Assembly: GCA_964472525.1 (NCBI GenBank)
Contig: CAYYLL010000011.1
Coordinates: forward strand, 14,818 to 78,817
Direction of reading: 5' to 3'
From: SZUA-37 sp964472525
GTDB taxonomy: Bacteria; Pseudomonadota; Gammaproteobacteria; UBA6429; Thiohalophilaceae
Length of the DNA: 64,000 nucleotides
A model generated the notes under the pieces. It had not been told where the DNA came from. It made no database searches and saw only the letters and a program-made list of their open reading frames with translations. How positions within the stretch are numbered: position 1 is the first letter of the stretch; each line of letters starts with the position of its first letter. Shown piece after piece: positions 34,590 to 43,290 of this stretch. Position numbers and translations under genes: made by a program.

Positions 34590-34679
34590 GTGACAATGGC
34601 AAACCAGTTGAAAGGCTGGCAACGCAAAGTTACCTACCTGTCGCCCCGTGCGGGCTATGGTTGAGGGACTACCGGAGAG
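34590..34679 (+). ncRNA. GEMM-I cyclic dinucleotide riboswitch candidate
   Basis: Conserved GEMM-I pieces occur in order: GGCAAACC, a GAAA tetraloop closed by CCAGUU / GGCUGG, ACGCAAAG, a second hairpin with stem GCCC / GGGC ending in the tetraloop-receptor strand UAUGG, and a closing GGGACUACCGG. The GGAGAG ribosome site of the gene at 34685 begins inside the 3' edge, which points to translational control. The position I align with Vc2 G20 is G, favouring c-di-GMP over cGAMP, but this is by eye. The P1 base of the fold is not clear to me. The rest of the gap from 34332 shows no gene. Confidence 0.78.
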
Positions 34680-34684
34680 ACACA

Positions 34685-35200
34685 ATGAAGTATCGTACCT
34701 ACGTTCAGTATCTTATTTTTGGGTTATCAATATCTGCAACTTCAGTGAACGCAGGTAGTTCCCTTAATTTCATTCTAGAGGGGCAATTATCCTCTACCTT
34801 TCAGCCTTCTGTCGAACTACCTACTAACAGTGAGGCCGCCACCTGTATGCAATGCCATAATGGCACTAATGCTGAAGCTATTATTATAAAAGATGCAGAG
34901 ACTGCTATGAGTTTTACGAGCCATGGTAGCACTAATCACCCTGTAGGGATGTTTTATAATACGTATGTACGTAGAAGTCCGGATGACTATGTTGCAGCTA
35001 CTAGTCTGGATCCCAGAATCAAATTGGAAAATGGTCAGGTTACATGCGTTTCCTGTCATGAAACCAAACAAACCTTGTTACAGAAAGATGTTGCATCCTT
35101 AAAAGAAAGGAACAGTACAATAAATGCCTGTTCTTCAAAAAAAACACTAACAACCGGCCCTGGCCGGACTCGTCTTTGCTTGTCCTGTCACACAATATAA
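34685..35200 (+). CDS. Triheme c-type cytochrome under riboswitch control
   Basis: 171 residues: a signal peptide (YLIFGLSISATSVNA), then CMQCHNGT, STNHPVG, CVSCHET and a terminal CLSCHTI. The order parallels the last three hemes of the tetraheme cytochrome at 14548 (CLSCHDGT, NDHPIG, CASCHNPH, CLACHIK); the CVFCHTPH heme is missing. It is a third member of that series. I chose ATG 34685 directly after GGAGAG; the frame from 34661 would run through the riboswitch's last helix. Confidence 0.87.
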   Translation: MKYRTYVQYLIFGLSISATSVNAGSSLNFILEGQLSSTFQPSVELPTNSEAATCMQCHNGTNAEAIIIKDAETAMSFTSHGSTNHPVGMFYNTYVRRSPDDYVAATSLDPRIKLENGQVTCVSCHETKQTLLQKDVASLKERNSTINACSSKKTLTTGPGRTRLCLSCHTI

Positions 35201-35592
35201 TTCTTTTAGTTGTCTAGATAAAATCGCTCATAAAGATTATAGAGTGAGTGTTATCTATTTGAGAAAGATAGTGGCAAGCATGAGTAAATCATATCTGAGC
35301 AGTGCCAGTTTATCCGCAAATAACAAAATGCACGAACAAGCTTGATTTCAATATATATTGAAGGGTTTTATAATAATAAAACCAACACTCACAGTTAGGA
35401 TATTATCATTCAAATTTGAAAATAAGGTACACATCTCTATGTCCTTTATTTGCGGTATAGATCAAATATTAATAGTTGAATAGCTGCCCCAGATAAGTAT
35501 TTCAGGATATACTACACCTCTTGGTGTATGAAGAATTGGCGCCAGTTTAAATTTTGAAAGATAACATTTAATCGATATTGAGAGATAAAACG
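35201..35592. other. Non-coding gap after the cytochrome island
   Basis: No supported gene. It holds one weak hairpin with arms TAGATAA / TTATCTA (35215-35221, 35251-35257), perhaps the end of the cytochrome transcript, and a TACACC / GGTGTA hairpin (35513-35528) about 65 bases before the Sel1 gene. No convincing promoter is visible. Confidence 0.5.
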
Positions 35593-36042
35593 ATGGAAAT
35601 GACCGATGAAGAATTAGTTGATTTCGCAAGTGCCATGTCTGCATTTGAAGGCAAACACTTTGCAACCGCAATGGGCATGTTGAGTCAGTTTGCTGAAAAA
35701 GGTAATCCCGACGCACAACACCGCATGGCGATTATGTATCAGAACGGTTTGGGTTGCGCGCAAAATGATGTTGCTGCACTTAAATGGATGAAAGCGGCAG
35801 CTGAGAGTGGTTTTGCCATTGCAGAACATGGTCTGGGCTTTATGTACATGGAAGGGGAATGTGTTGATAAAGACATCAATGAAGCGATTGAATGGTTTAA
35901 AAAAGCGGCTGAGCAAGGTTTGGTTGGCTCACAAACGACGCTGGCAATGATGTACCACGAAGGTAATGGTGTTGAAAAAGATTTAGTCGAAGCAAAAAAA
36001 TGGTATGACATGGCCGGTTTTACCGACATGGAACTTGAGTAG
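35593..36042 (+). CDS. Sel1-like repeat protein
   Basis: 149 residues made of about three Sel1/TPR-like repeats with the A-x-x-x-LG-x-MY-x-x-G-x-G-V-x-x-D-x-x-x-A-x-x-W pattern (AIMYQNGLGCAQNDVAALKW, TTLAMMYHEGNGVEKDLVEA). No signal peptide, so cytoplasmic. Such proteins mediate protein-protein contact. ATG 35593 is preferred to TTG 35578. It stands alone between the cytochrome island and the MoxR operon. Confidence 0.85.
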   Translation: MEMTDEELVDFASAMSAFEGKHFATAMGMLSQFAEKGNPDAQHRMAIMYQNGLGCAQNDVAALKWMKAAAESGFAIAEHGLGFMYMEGECVDKDINEAIEWFKKAAEQGLVGSQTTLAMMYHEGNGVEKDLVEAKKWYDMAGFTDMELE

Positions 36043-36059
36043 GTTACCATTAAGTTATA

Positions 36060-36145
36060 CCGTCATTCCCGCAGAGGTGGGAATCTAGTCTAATATAACA
36101 GCTTGTTTTTAATTTTCTGGATTCCCGCCTCCGCGGGAATGACGG
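36060..36145. repeat. REP-like inverted pair
   Basis: Two copies of a GC-rich palindromic unit in opposite orientation: CCGTCATTCCCGC at 36060 and GCGGGAATGACGG ending at 36145. Each unit can itself fold (CATTCCCGCAGAGGTGGGAATC and GATTCCCGCCTCCGCGGGAATG-like arms). The arrangement matches bacterial interspersed REP/BIME elements. It stands out from the AT-rich surroundings and lies between the Sel1 and MoxR genes. Confidence 0.75.
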
Positions 36146-36190
36146 AATTAAAAAAGTAACAAATTAGATAAATATTTCGGAGAAAATAAA

Positions 36191-37129
36191 ATGCGTCCAG
36201 CCCATTTAATGAGCGTACTTGATAAAGAGTTTTTAAGTACCGAACACGGGCATCATACACCGGTGATGATTTGGGGTGCGCCGGGTGTGGGCAAGTCGCA
36301 AATTATTGCGCAAGTTGCCGCAAAACATGAGATACCTTTAATTGATATTCGCTTATCTCAGATGGAACCCAGTGACTTGCGTGGTATTCCATTTCGTAAT
36401 GGTGAATCGGTTGAATGGGCAGTGCCTGCAATGTTACCGGATAAAGAACGGCATGGTGCAAGTGGCATTTTATTTTTAGATGAAATTACCTCGGCACCAC
36501 CCAGTGTATCTGCGGCAGCTTATCAACTTATTTTAGATCGCAAACTCGGCCAGTATGAAGTGCCAGAAGGTTGGGCAATTTTTGCTGCGGGTAACCGACA
36601 AGGTGATCGCGGTGTTACTTATACTATGCCCGCACCGTTAGCCAATCGTTTCTCACATTTTGACTTTGAAATTCATTTAGACGACTGGGTAGCCTGGGCA
36701 TATCAAAATAATATTGACGATCGCGTGATTGCCTTTGTGCGTTTTCGTCCTGAATTATTATTTGACTTTGATCCGGCGCATAACCCGGTAGCCTTCCCGT
36801 CACCACGTTCATGGGAGTTTGCTCATCGTGCGTTACAAAAATTTGAACATACCCCTGAATTACGTTTGGGCAGCTTTCAGGCCTGTGTTGGGCCGGCAGC
36901 CGGTATTGAATTAAATGCCTTTATAACCAATCTGGATCAGTTGCCCGATATTGATGCCATTATTCGTGGTGACGAAGTGGCAGCGCCTACCGAAATTGAT
37001 TTACAGTACGCAGTGGCCGCGTCCTTGGTTGGCCGCGCAATACGTGCAAAGGGCAGTGATACAGCAGAAACAACCTTTGGTCATATTCTGGATTATGCCA
37101 GTGTGTTTTCACAAAAAGAAATGGGGTGA
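36191..37129 (+). CDS. MoxR-type AAA+ ATPase
   Basis: 312 residues: Walker A GAPGVGKS, Walker B GILFLDE, sensor-1 AAGN and a lid domain, as in MoxR AAA+ proteins. These act as chaperones that insert cofactors or mature protein complexes with a VWA-domain partner. The partner is encoded just downstream (37253). ATG 36191 follows CGGAGAAAA. The DsrS-like gene in the same run hints at a client in sulfur metabolism; that is inference. Confidence 0.88.
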   Translation: MRPAHLMSVLDKEFLSTEHGHHTPVMIWGAPGVGKSQIIAQVAAKHEIPLIDIRLSQMEPSDLRGIPFRNGESVEWAVPAMLPDKERHGASGILFLDEITSAPPSVSAAAYQLILDRKLGQYEVPEGWAIFAAGNRQGDRGVTYTMPAPLANRFSHFDFEIHLDDWVAWAYQNNIDDRVIAFVRFRPELLFDFDPAHNPVAFPSPRSWEFAHRALQKFEHTPELRLGSFQACVGPAAGIELNAFITNLDQLPDIDAIIRGDEVAAPTEIDLQYAVAASLVGRAIRAKGSDTAETTFGHILDYASVFSQKEMG

Positions 37130-37233
37130 TGCTAGTGTCGGATATGCATCGGGCGATTGGTCAGGACATATTTTCCGTTCCGCAATTTGCGCAGTGGTCG
37201 AATAAGGTTGCCGATATTATGTTGTACCAGTAG
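37129..37233 (+). CDS. 34-residue peptide between moxR and the VWA gene
   Basis: A short frame whose ATG overlaps the moxR stop (TGATG) and ends at TAG 37231-37233: MLVSDMHRAIGQDIFSVPQF and then a short polar tail. GGGG lies just upstream. It may be a coupled peptide or just leader sequence for the VWA gene, which otherwise lacks a clear ribosome site. No homologue that I recognise. Confidence 0.35.
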   Translation: MLVSDMHRAIGQDIFSVPQFAQWSNKVADIMLYQ

Positions 37234-37252
37234 AGACCATTGCTCTAATATT

Positions 37253-38695
37253 ATGAATCTTCCTATTGATACACCCTCCGACGTTGAATTAAAACTTAGT
37301 GCAGCACGTACAAAATTAATTATTGATAAACCTTTTTTAGGCGCATTGGTTTTACGTTTGCCAATGATTAAAGCCGACCCCGAATGGTGCAAACGTACCG
37401 CCACTGATGCCAAAAATTTTTATTATAACGAAGAATATATAAAGTCACTCAGTCTCGATCAAACCCAGTTTATTTTTGCGCACGAAGCTTTGCACTGTGC
37501 TTTGTCTCACTTTGCACGTCGCGTACACCGAGTTAAACATCGCTGGGATTTAGCTTGTGATTTTGCAATTAACCAAATGCTAATGAAAGATGGTTTAACG
37601 CCGCCACCCGAATCGTTGTACCTAAAACCCTATGAAGGCATGACCGCAGAAGAAATTTACCCTTTGCTCGATGATAATGACAATAAAGAAACACAAGATC
37701 AGCACGTTTATGATGATTCAGACGAGTCGGGAGATAATCCTCAAGGTAACGATGATGATCCACTAAAAGAAGTGCCTAAAGAAAAACCTAAATCCGATCT
37801 TGATAAATCCAAACAAGGCGAGCCGCCACCTAAAGATCCGTTTAATAATAAACCGGATGATAAAGGTGAAGGTGATCAACAAAGTTCACTGCAATCGGAT
37901 TCTCAGAAAAAGAAAAATCAGGGTGACAGTGATGCCGGAGCGAATGATTCACAAAAAGCACCACCGTTACAAAACGAACAGGCCAATCAACATCAAGATA
38001 ATTTAGAAACAAAGCAGGAAAGTGATCGAGGTGCTGCCCAACCCAAGCCGCTTAATCATGATGAACGTGAAAACTTAAATGTGCAGTGGAAACAACGTAT
38101 GGCCGGTGCGGCACAATCGGCGATGCAAGCCGGTAAGCTTGGTGATGATATGGCAAGAATGATCGACTTCTTGCTACAACCTGAGTTACCTTGGCGTAAC
38201 TTGCTAGCACAATATATGACCTCGATTGCGCGTGATGATTATAGTTACACTAGACCAACTTCGCGCCGAGGTGATCCGGCTATCTTTCCCAGTTTACGCA
38301 GCGCACAAATTAATATTGTGGTGGCGCTTGATACCAGTGGCTCGATTGCCGATTCTGAACTCAGTGAGTTTGTCTCTGAAATTGATGCGATTAAAAGTAT
38401 CTTGCGCGCACAAATAACATTGCATACCTGTGATTCTAGTTTGAATTCTGATGGCCCCTGGCGATATGAAGCTTGGGATGAATTTAAAGTACCGGAAAAA
38501 ATAATTGGTGGCGGTGGTACTAGTTTTAAACCGGTGTTTGAATGGGCCGAGCAACAAGATATGCTACCGGACTTGCTAGTGTATTTTACCGATGCCGAAG
38601 GAGACTTTCCTGATTATGAGCCAAACTTTCCGGTGATATGGTTGGTAAAAGGTAAAAAGCAAGTGCCGTTTGGTAATCGTATTCAACTCAATTAA
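37253..38695 (+). CDS. VWA-like protein with putative metallopeptidase domain (DUF2201-like)
   Basis: 480 residues. The N-terminal region has a zinc-type HExxH (FAHEALHCALSHF). A long, polar, Gln/Asp/Lys-rich low-complexity stretch (about 150-280) follows, then a VWA-like domain with the metal-site motif DTSGS (VVALDTSGSIADSE). This is the partner class of MoxR ATPases. I chose ATG 37253 because the frame from 37157 has no family-like sequence before it. The linker is probably disordered. Likely cytoplasmic; acts with the upstream ATPase. Confidence 0.83.
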   Translation: MNLPIDTPSDVELKLSAARTKLIIDKPFLGALVLRLPMIKADPEWCKRTATDAKNFYYNEEYIKSLSLDQTQFIFAHEALHCALSHFARRVHRVKHRWDLACDFAINQMLMKDGLTPPPESLYLKPYEGMTAEEIYPLLDDNDNKETQDQHVYDDSDESGDNPQGNDDDPLKEVPKEKPKSDLDKSKQGEPPPKDPFNNKPDDKGEGDQQSSLQSDSQKKKNQGDSDAGANDSQKAPPLQNEQANQHQDNLETKQESDRGAAQPKPLNHDERENLNVQWKQRMAGAAQSAMQAGKLGDDMARMIDFLLQPELPWRNLLAQYMTSIARDDYSYTRPTSRRGDPAIFPSLRSAQINIVVALDTSGSIADSELSEFVSEIDAIKSILRAQITLHTCDSSLNSDGPWRYEAWDEFKVPEKIIGGGGTSFKPVFEWAEQQDMLPDLLVYFTDAEGDFPDYEPNFPVIWLVKGKKQVPFGNRIQLN

Positions 38696-38720
38696 TAATA
38701 AGCAGTATCGGAAATTTAAG

Positions 38721-39842
38721 ATGGAATTATCCGTAGAAGATAGTTTAAGAATGAATGTATTGCTAACACAGCAATTACAGGCTATTCGTATTGATGAATC
38801 AAAAATGATCGTATACGGTTTGTCTGAACGTGGTGAGGCTAAAGTCGTACTGAATCCAAATTGCCGTGATGAGCAATACATTAAACTAGTGAAAGAATTT
38901 ATTTCAACACAAGTACTGGGTTCACCCGGTGGTTACCCGATTTATTTACGTCGCTGGACGCGAATGGGACAGGCCAAACACGATAGTTTAGAGCGCTTAT
39001 TACAGCTTGGAGAAGCCGAAGCGGTGATTGCCGTTGTACATGCAGAGAGTTTAACGGATGAACTGGCACGCCGAGCCTGGTGGGTTATGCAAACATCGGC
39101 CAATGCCCGTTGTATGTTAGAACGTGATTTAGTCGCCAAGGGCGCAATGGGTGAAATACTCGCTGAATTTCTGGTTGAGTTTTTACCTTTTGAAGAGAAA
39201 CCCAAGGCGATGTTGGACTCTGTACGCCTAGTTTTAAAACCAAACCTGATATCAGCTGAAACAAAAGATAGTTTATGGAAAAGAGGCCAACGTAAAAATG
39301 CTTTTTTGGCTGGATTTATGCGTGCCTTACCAGATAATTTACCACTACAGGTAGCTGCACATTCAACCTATGTCGATTATGCAGGGCGATTAAAGAGCCT
39401 GGAGAGCAACCCCTTTGCCGAACAGTTATTACGTTGTTTAAGCCCGCAAGGTCAGGCTTTCTTTAAAACAGCGTTGATTGTCTTAAAAAAACTGGGTAAT
39501 CAAGATGTGGCAATTGAGTTACTGATTGCGATAGCTAATTATTTTGCAAGTATTAAGCCGGTTGACTTTGTTCCGAGCAATACATTTGAAGCCTTACCCA
39601 CAAAAGCCAAAGAATATATTGTTATTGAAAAATGTGACTATACTAAAGCTATCAAGGAACTAGTTACGGCGTTACCAGAGGCAAAAGATTTGTTAGAATC
39701 CATGTTGGTTTTGGCGCAACTGGACATTCATTTAGTAAATCCCATTTTTGCACGTACGGATGCCATGGGAACGGTGATGCGTAAAAAATTATCACCGGTT
39801 TTTGACCCGATAAGTGACTATGTCACAAAATTGATTAATTAA
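38721..39842 (+). CDS. dsrS: DsrS-like protein
   Basis: 373 residues, soluble. The start (MELSVEDSLRMNVLLTQQLQAIRIDESKM in part) and VLGSPGGYPIYLRRWTRMGQ look like DsrS, a cytoplasmic protein of sulfur-oxidising bacteria linked to the dsr genes and of unknown exact role. This is recognition from memory, not an alignment. No other dsr gene is in the window. ATG 38721 follows GGAAATTTAAG. It is 25 bases after the VWA gene, in the same operon. Confidence 0.6.
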   Translation: MELSVEDSLRMNVLLTQQLQAIRIDESKMIVYGLSERGEAKVVLNPNCRDEQYIKLVKEFISTQVLGSPGGYPIYLRRWTRMGQAKHDSLERLLQLGEAEAVIAVVHAESLTDELARRAWWVMQTSANARCMLERDLVAKGAMGEILAEFLVEFLPFEEKPKAMLDSVRLVLKPNLISAETKDSLWKRGQRKNAFLAGFMRALPDNLPLQVAAHSTYVDYAGRLKSLESNPFAEQLLRCLSPQGQAFFKTALIVLKKLGNQDVAIELLIAIANYFASIKPVDFVPSNTFEALPTKAKEYIVIEKCDYTKAIKELVTALPEAKDLLESMLVLAQLDIHLVNPIFARTDAMGTVMRKKLSPVFDPISDYVTKLIN

Positions 39843-39855
39843 TTAGGATGTATCT

Positions 39856-40392
39856 GTGAAATTTTGTCGTGTCGCCGCAACGCTGGATTTAAAAGTATCA
39901 CAGCAAGATTTAGAAAAACAGTTACCTGCTTCACCTTATGTCGTGGGTGAAGAAATTGCAGAACAGGCCATTGCTTATGAAGATGAAAATAATCTTGGCT
40001 ATTACCCCGCGATTGATTTTTTAAAGCAGCAAGATGCGATAGAAAAAGACCTGTTAAACGCGATTGAAAATATAGCATGGTTGGTGAGTAATTTGATTCG
40101 TGAAGAAATAACCCGACGATTACGTCCCACATTTTCAAGTATACAATTTGAAAATATCCAGCTTCATGCTTTTAAAATGCCTTCCGTCAGACCAAACAAG
40201 AAAAACGCACGACATGATCTTGCTGCACATTACACCCCCGATCATGCACATGTAAGTATCATTACAACATCCATTAAACATTATGATGATGCGGTCACAT
40301 CAGAGCGAATGACAAAGAACCTAATCCATCGCTGGTTAAATGATTATGTTGACGGGTTGGAAATTACTAGTGTTAGTTATATCGATAATTAA
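39856..40392 (+). CDS. Conserved hypothetical protein
   Basis: 178 residues, no signal peptide. A helical N-terminus with a conserved-looking NNLGYYPAIDFLKQQDAIEK stretch, then a mixed region with YTPDHAHVSIIT. It starts at GTG 39856 with AGGATG upstream, 13 bases after the DsrS-like gene. It is probably part of the MoxR/VWA/DsrS operon. I do not recognise the family. Confidence 0.65.
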   Translation: MKFCRVAATLDLKVSQQDLEKQLPASPYVVGEEIAEQAIAYEDENNLGYYPAIDFLKQQDAIEKDLLNAIENIAWLVSNLIREEITRRLRPTFSSIQFENIQLHAFKMPSVRPNKKNARHDLAAHYTPDHAHVSIITTSIKHYDDAVTSERMTKNLIHRWLNDYVDGLEITSVSYIDN

Positions 40393-40408
40393 ATTCAAGG
40401 TTTAGAAA

Positions 40409-40663
40409 ATGAACAAAGTTGTTATGTATTGTACCGAGAGCTGTCAGTATTGCCGCAAGGCCGAAAATCTCTTAAAAAGAAAAGGTGCAAAGATCGATAA
40501 AATGTTTATTGAAGGTAATAAACCTAAAATAAAAGAAATGATAAAACGTTCAAGAAGAAATACCGTGCCACAAATCTTTATAGATGGTGAGCATATAGGT
40601 GGGTTTGATGAACTTGCGAAACTGGATAGAAAAGGGAAGCTTGATTCGATATTGAATGATTAA
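40409..40663 (+). CDS. grxC: Glutaredoxin, GrxC-like
   Basis: 84 residues with the thioredoxin fold. The active site is C12-Q-Y-C15 (usually CPYC), followed by the conserved VPQIFIDGEHIGGFDEL that binds glutathione. It reduces protein disulfides and mixed disulfides with glutathione. It starts 16 bases after the previous gene. The end overlaps the M61 peptidase gene tail by four bases (convergent). Gln in place of Pro in the active site may shift the redox potential. Confidence 0.9.
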   Translation: MNKVVMYCTESCQYCRKAENLLKRKGAKIDKMFIEGNKPKIKEMIKRSRRNTVPQIFIDGEHIGGFDELAKLDRKGKLDSILND

Positions 40664-42489
40664 GAATATTCCAACCAGAGCTGCTTATTTTTTATCTGAC
40701 AATTGTTTTCTGTAGCCACTATTTCAATATAATAAGTATTTGCCTGTGTTTTCATGAGCATAAGTTTGAACTTTATCAATTCATCTCGTCGAAAAACATG
40801 TAGGGTGATAGTACTCTCTATAGGATAAGATTGAATCATTTTATCAATGTTGGTTTTTGATACTTTAATATGATCAACCGCAATAATAATATCACCGGCA
40901 GATAAACCGGCTTTCTGTGCATTGCCATTATCATAAACATGGCTGAGTTTAGCACCTAAAGGATGGTTAATAACGCGAGCCCCTAGAGTTGGGAAATGAG
41001 TATGGGTAGCTTTATCTTGGCTTCCTCCAGTATCATCAATGGATTCACTCAGGTAGCTATGAAGTTCTAATCCCACTGAGTCAAAATAAGTTTGCAGCGG
41101 GAGATCATTTGTTTCGTATAAGTATTGTTTAAAAAACCCGGTTAAATCCTGCCCTGCAATATCAGATGATATTTCTTCAATTCTTTTTTCTGGTACACCG
41201 ATTTTTTTCTTACCATATTCTTGCCATAAAACCTGCATAATATTATCAAGTGATTTTTTATTATCGGTAGCTTTGCGAATAGTAAAATCCAGCCCGAGTG
41301 CGATTAACGAACCTTTAGTGTAATAACTGACAATATTATTGGGCGCGCTTTCATCTTGCTGATAAAAACGGGTCCACGTATCAAAGCTGGATTCAGTCAC
41401 GCTTTGTTTAGTCCGACCATTGCCGCGCAATACGCGAGTAATGGTTTTGGCTAACATTCCCAGATACTGTTCTTCTGTGATTATTTTGCTGCGAACTAAT
41501 GCCAGCTCATCGTAGTACGAGGTAATACCTTCAAATGCCCAGAGTTGTTCGGTATAAACTTCTCTATTCAAATCACAAGATAAATAGACTTCGGGTTTTA
41601 TGCGTTTAACATTCCATGTATGAAAATATTCATGGCTACAAAGGCCAAGAAAATTTCGGTATTCGGTCGTTTGCTGTTGATCTTTATGTAAACCTTTAAT
41701 TGGCAGATCATTGCGACTGCACAATAAACTGGTTGATGAGCGATGTTCTAAACCACCATAACCTTCACCAACCACCATAGTTAAAAAAAGATAGTGTTTA
41801 ATATCGGGTAGCTCACCAAAAAAGTCAGCATGACTCTGACATATTATTTTTAAATCTTCACAGAGCCTAGAGATATCTGCACGGTGTTTGCCGGTTAAAA
41901 TAATATCATGTTGAATATTATTGACATGGAACGTACCAATATCAAAGGTACCCATTTCGACCGGATGGTCGATTAAGTCACTGTAATTTTCAGCCTCGTA
42001 TAAACCAAATGAATATTGCGTGGGTTCGAGTGCTTCAAGACTGGTGGCAACACGCCAGTTTGTATATTGTTTGCCGTCTGGTTTTTGTATATGCACACTG
42101 CATGGGGTTTGTTCTTGACCGACAACAGCGAGAAACACACTGGTGCCATTAAAAAAACCATGTGTTGTGTCGAGGTGTGCGCTTCGTACCGATAAATCCC
42201 ATGCGTAAACTTCATATTGGATTGTTATTTCTGATTCACAAGCTTGTACTTGCCAACATGATTTATTTAATTTTTTATATTGGAGTTGCGTACCTGTTTC
42301 ATCAATCGCTTTAAAACTAATAATATTTTTCGCAAAGTCCCGAATCATATAACTACCGGGGATCCAGTTAGGTAATTGAAGTTGCTGCCCTTGTGGGTTG
42401 GGTTTGCTGATATGACAAGTGATTGTAAATAAGTGTGCTTCGGGGTGGGAGGGTTTTATGGTGTAATGAATTTGCTGTTGCTCGGCCAC
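40660..42489 (-). CDS. M61 family aminopeptidase-like protease with PDZ domain
   Basis: 609 residues: an M61 N-terminal beta domain, a catalytic HExxH (HEYFHTWNVKRIKP) with a downstream glutamate region (QLWAFEGITSYYDE), and a C-terminal PDZ domain (NAQKAGLSAGDIIIAVD). This fits glycyl aminopeptidase-like M61 enzymes. No signal peptide is obvious, so probably cytoplasmic. The start is GTG 42489, with a weak ribosome site, six bases after the secretin-like gene; a following in-frame ATG is not near. Physiological role unknown. Confidence 0.87.
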   Translation of the reverse strand: MAEQQQIHYTIKPSHPEAHLFTITCHISKPNPQGQQLQLPNWIPGSYMIRDFAKNIISFKAIDETGTQLQYKKLNKSCWQVQACESEITIQYEVYAWDLSVRSAHLDTTHGFFNGTSVFLAVVGQEQTPCSVHIQKPDGKQYTNWRVATSLEALEPTQYSFGLYEAENYSDLIDHPVEMGTFDIGTFHVNNIQHDIILTGKHRADISRLCEDLKIICQSHADFFGELPDIKHYLFLTMVVGEGYGGLEHRSSTSLLCSRNDLPIKGLHKDQQQTTEYRNFLGLCSHEYFHTWNVKRIKPEVYLSCDLNREVYTEQLWAFEGITSYYDELALVRSKIITEEQYLGMLAKTITRVLRGNGRTKQSVTESSFDTWTRFYQQDESAPNNIVSYYTKGSLIALGLDFTIRKATDNKKSLDNIMQVLWQEYGKKKIGVPEKRIEEISSDIAGQDLTGFFKQYLYETNDLPLQTYFDSVGLELHSYLSESIDDTGGSQDKATHTHFPTLGARVINHPLGAKLSHVYDNGNAQKAGLSAGDIIIAVDHIKVSKTNIDKMIQSYPIESTITLHVFRRDELIKFKLMLMKTQANTYYIEIVATENNCQIKNKQLWLEYS

Positions 42490-42495
42490 TTAAAA

Positions 42496-43275
42496 TTAGT
42501 CCTGATATTTTGTTATATTTATTTTAATAAATATTTGACGCATCGAGTTTGCATTATGCTGAGTTGAGAATACAAAGCCACTGTTACTGTTATCGACAGC
42601 ACTCTGAATACCTCCAAGAGCTATCCATTCACCCAGTTTGCCTTCGACGGTAGTATGTAAACGTTGTGTTTTAGACGTTGTTCTGTCTGCAATAGAGGAC
42701 TCAATTTTTAAGTCAACCTTATTACCAATAATTTGAGGCTTTATTTTTAAACGGGTGACAATGGTCTGGTATCGAATAGATTCAGTCACTGTGCCATTGG
42801 TGTTTCTGACTCGTGATATTGATGGCACAGAAATACCCGTTTGAATACTGGCCCATTGGCCCTCGGTTACGCGGATCTGTTGCTGTTGCAGATTGTTAGC
42901 CGTACGTTGATTTGAATACACGTTAGCATTGGCTTTTTGAGGTAGTTCACCACTTATTTTAAAGCCATAACGTTTCATGGTGGCTTCTGACTCCTGCATA
43001 ATTGAAATATTCAGTTGTCGTAAATCGGCATCTAGCATTGAAATAGCCGACTTGAGTTGACGCAGATTTTTATCAGAAGTATTGATAAATAACACATATT
43101 TTTCACCACTTAGAGTACCCGTTTTATCAAGTAATGGCCGTATAATAGGGATAATTTCACTGGCAGGACGATGGTTAAGATTTATTATTTCTAATCCATT
43201 GGCATTGCAGACATTTAAAATGCTAACTAGAAATACAATAAAAATAATACTCTGTTTAATATGATGTGCGGTCAT
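42496..43275 (-). CDS. Secretin-like exported protein
   Basis: 259 residues: a signal peptide (IIFIVFLVSILNVCNA), an N1-type domain (IINLNHRPASEIIPIIRPLLD), then a short secretin-like C-domain (SIQTGISVPSI, KIKPQIIGNKVDLKIESSI, GEWIALGG). It is much shorter than type II/IV secretins and not linked to pilus or secretion genes. It may be a stand-alone periplasmic or outer-membrane protein of unknown role. ATG 43275. It forms a close pair with the M61 gene. Confidence 0.72.
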   Translation of the reverse strand: MTAHHIKQSIIFIVFLVSILNVCNANGLEIINLNHRPASEIIPIIRPLLDKTGTLSGEKYVLFINTSDKNLRQLKSAISMLDADLRQLNISIMQESEATMKRYGFKISGELPQKANANVYSNQRTANNLQQQQIRVTEGQWASIQTGISVPSISRVRNTNGTVTESIRYQTIVTRLKIKPQIIGNKVDLKIESSIADRTTSKTQRLHTTVEGKLGEWIALGGIQSAVDNSNSGFVFSTQHNANSMRQIFIKINITKYQD

Positions 43276-43290
43276 TTTTTCAGTTAACCT

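Noticed and set aside
34661..34684. Upstream start for the riboswitch-controlled cytochrome
   Set aside because: It would place coding sequence inside the last riboswitch helix and in front of the signal peptide; ATG 34685 has GGAGAG.
35281..35346. 21-codon frame in the gap after the cytochrome island
   Set aside because: No ribosome site and no recognisable product; the length is expected by chance.
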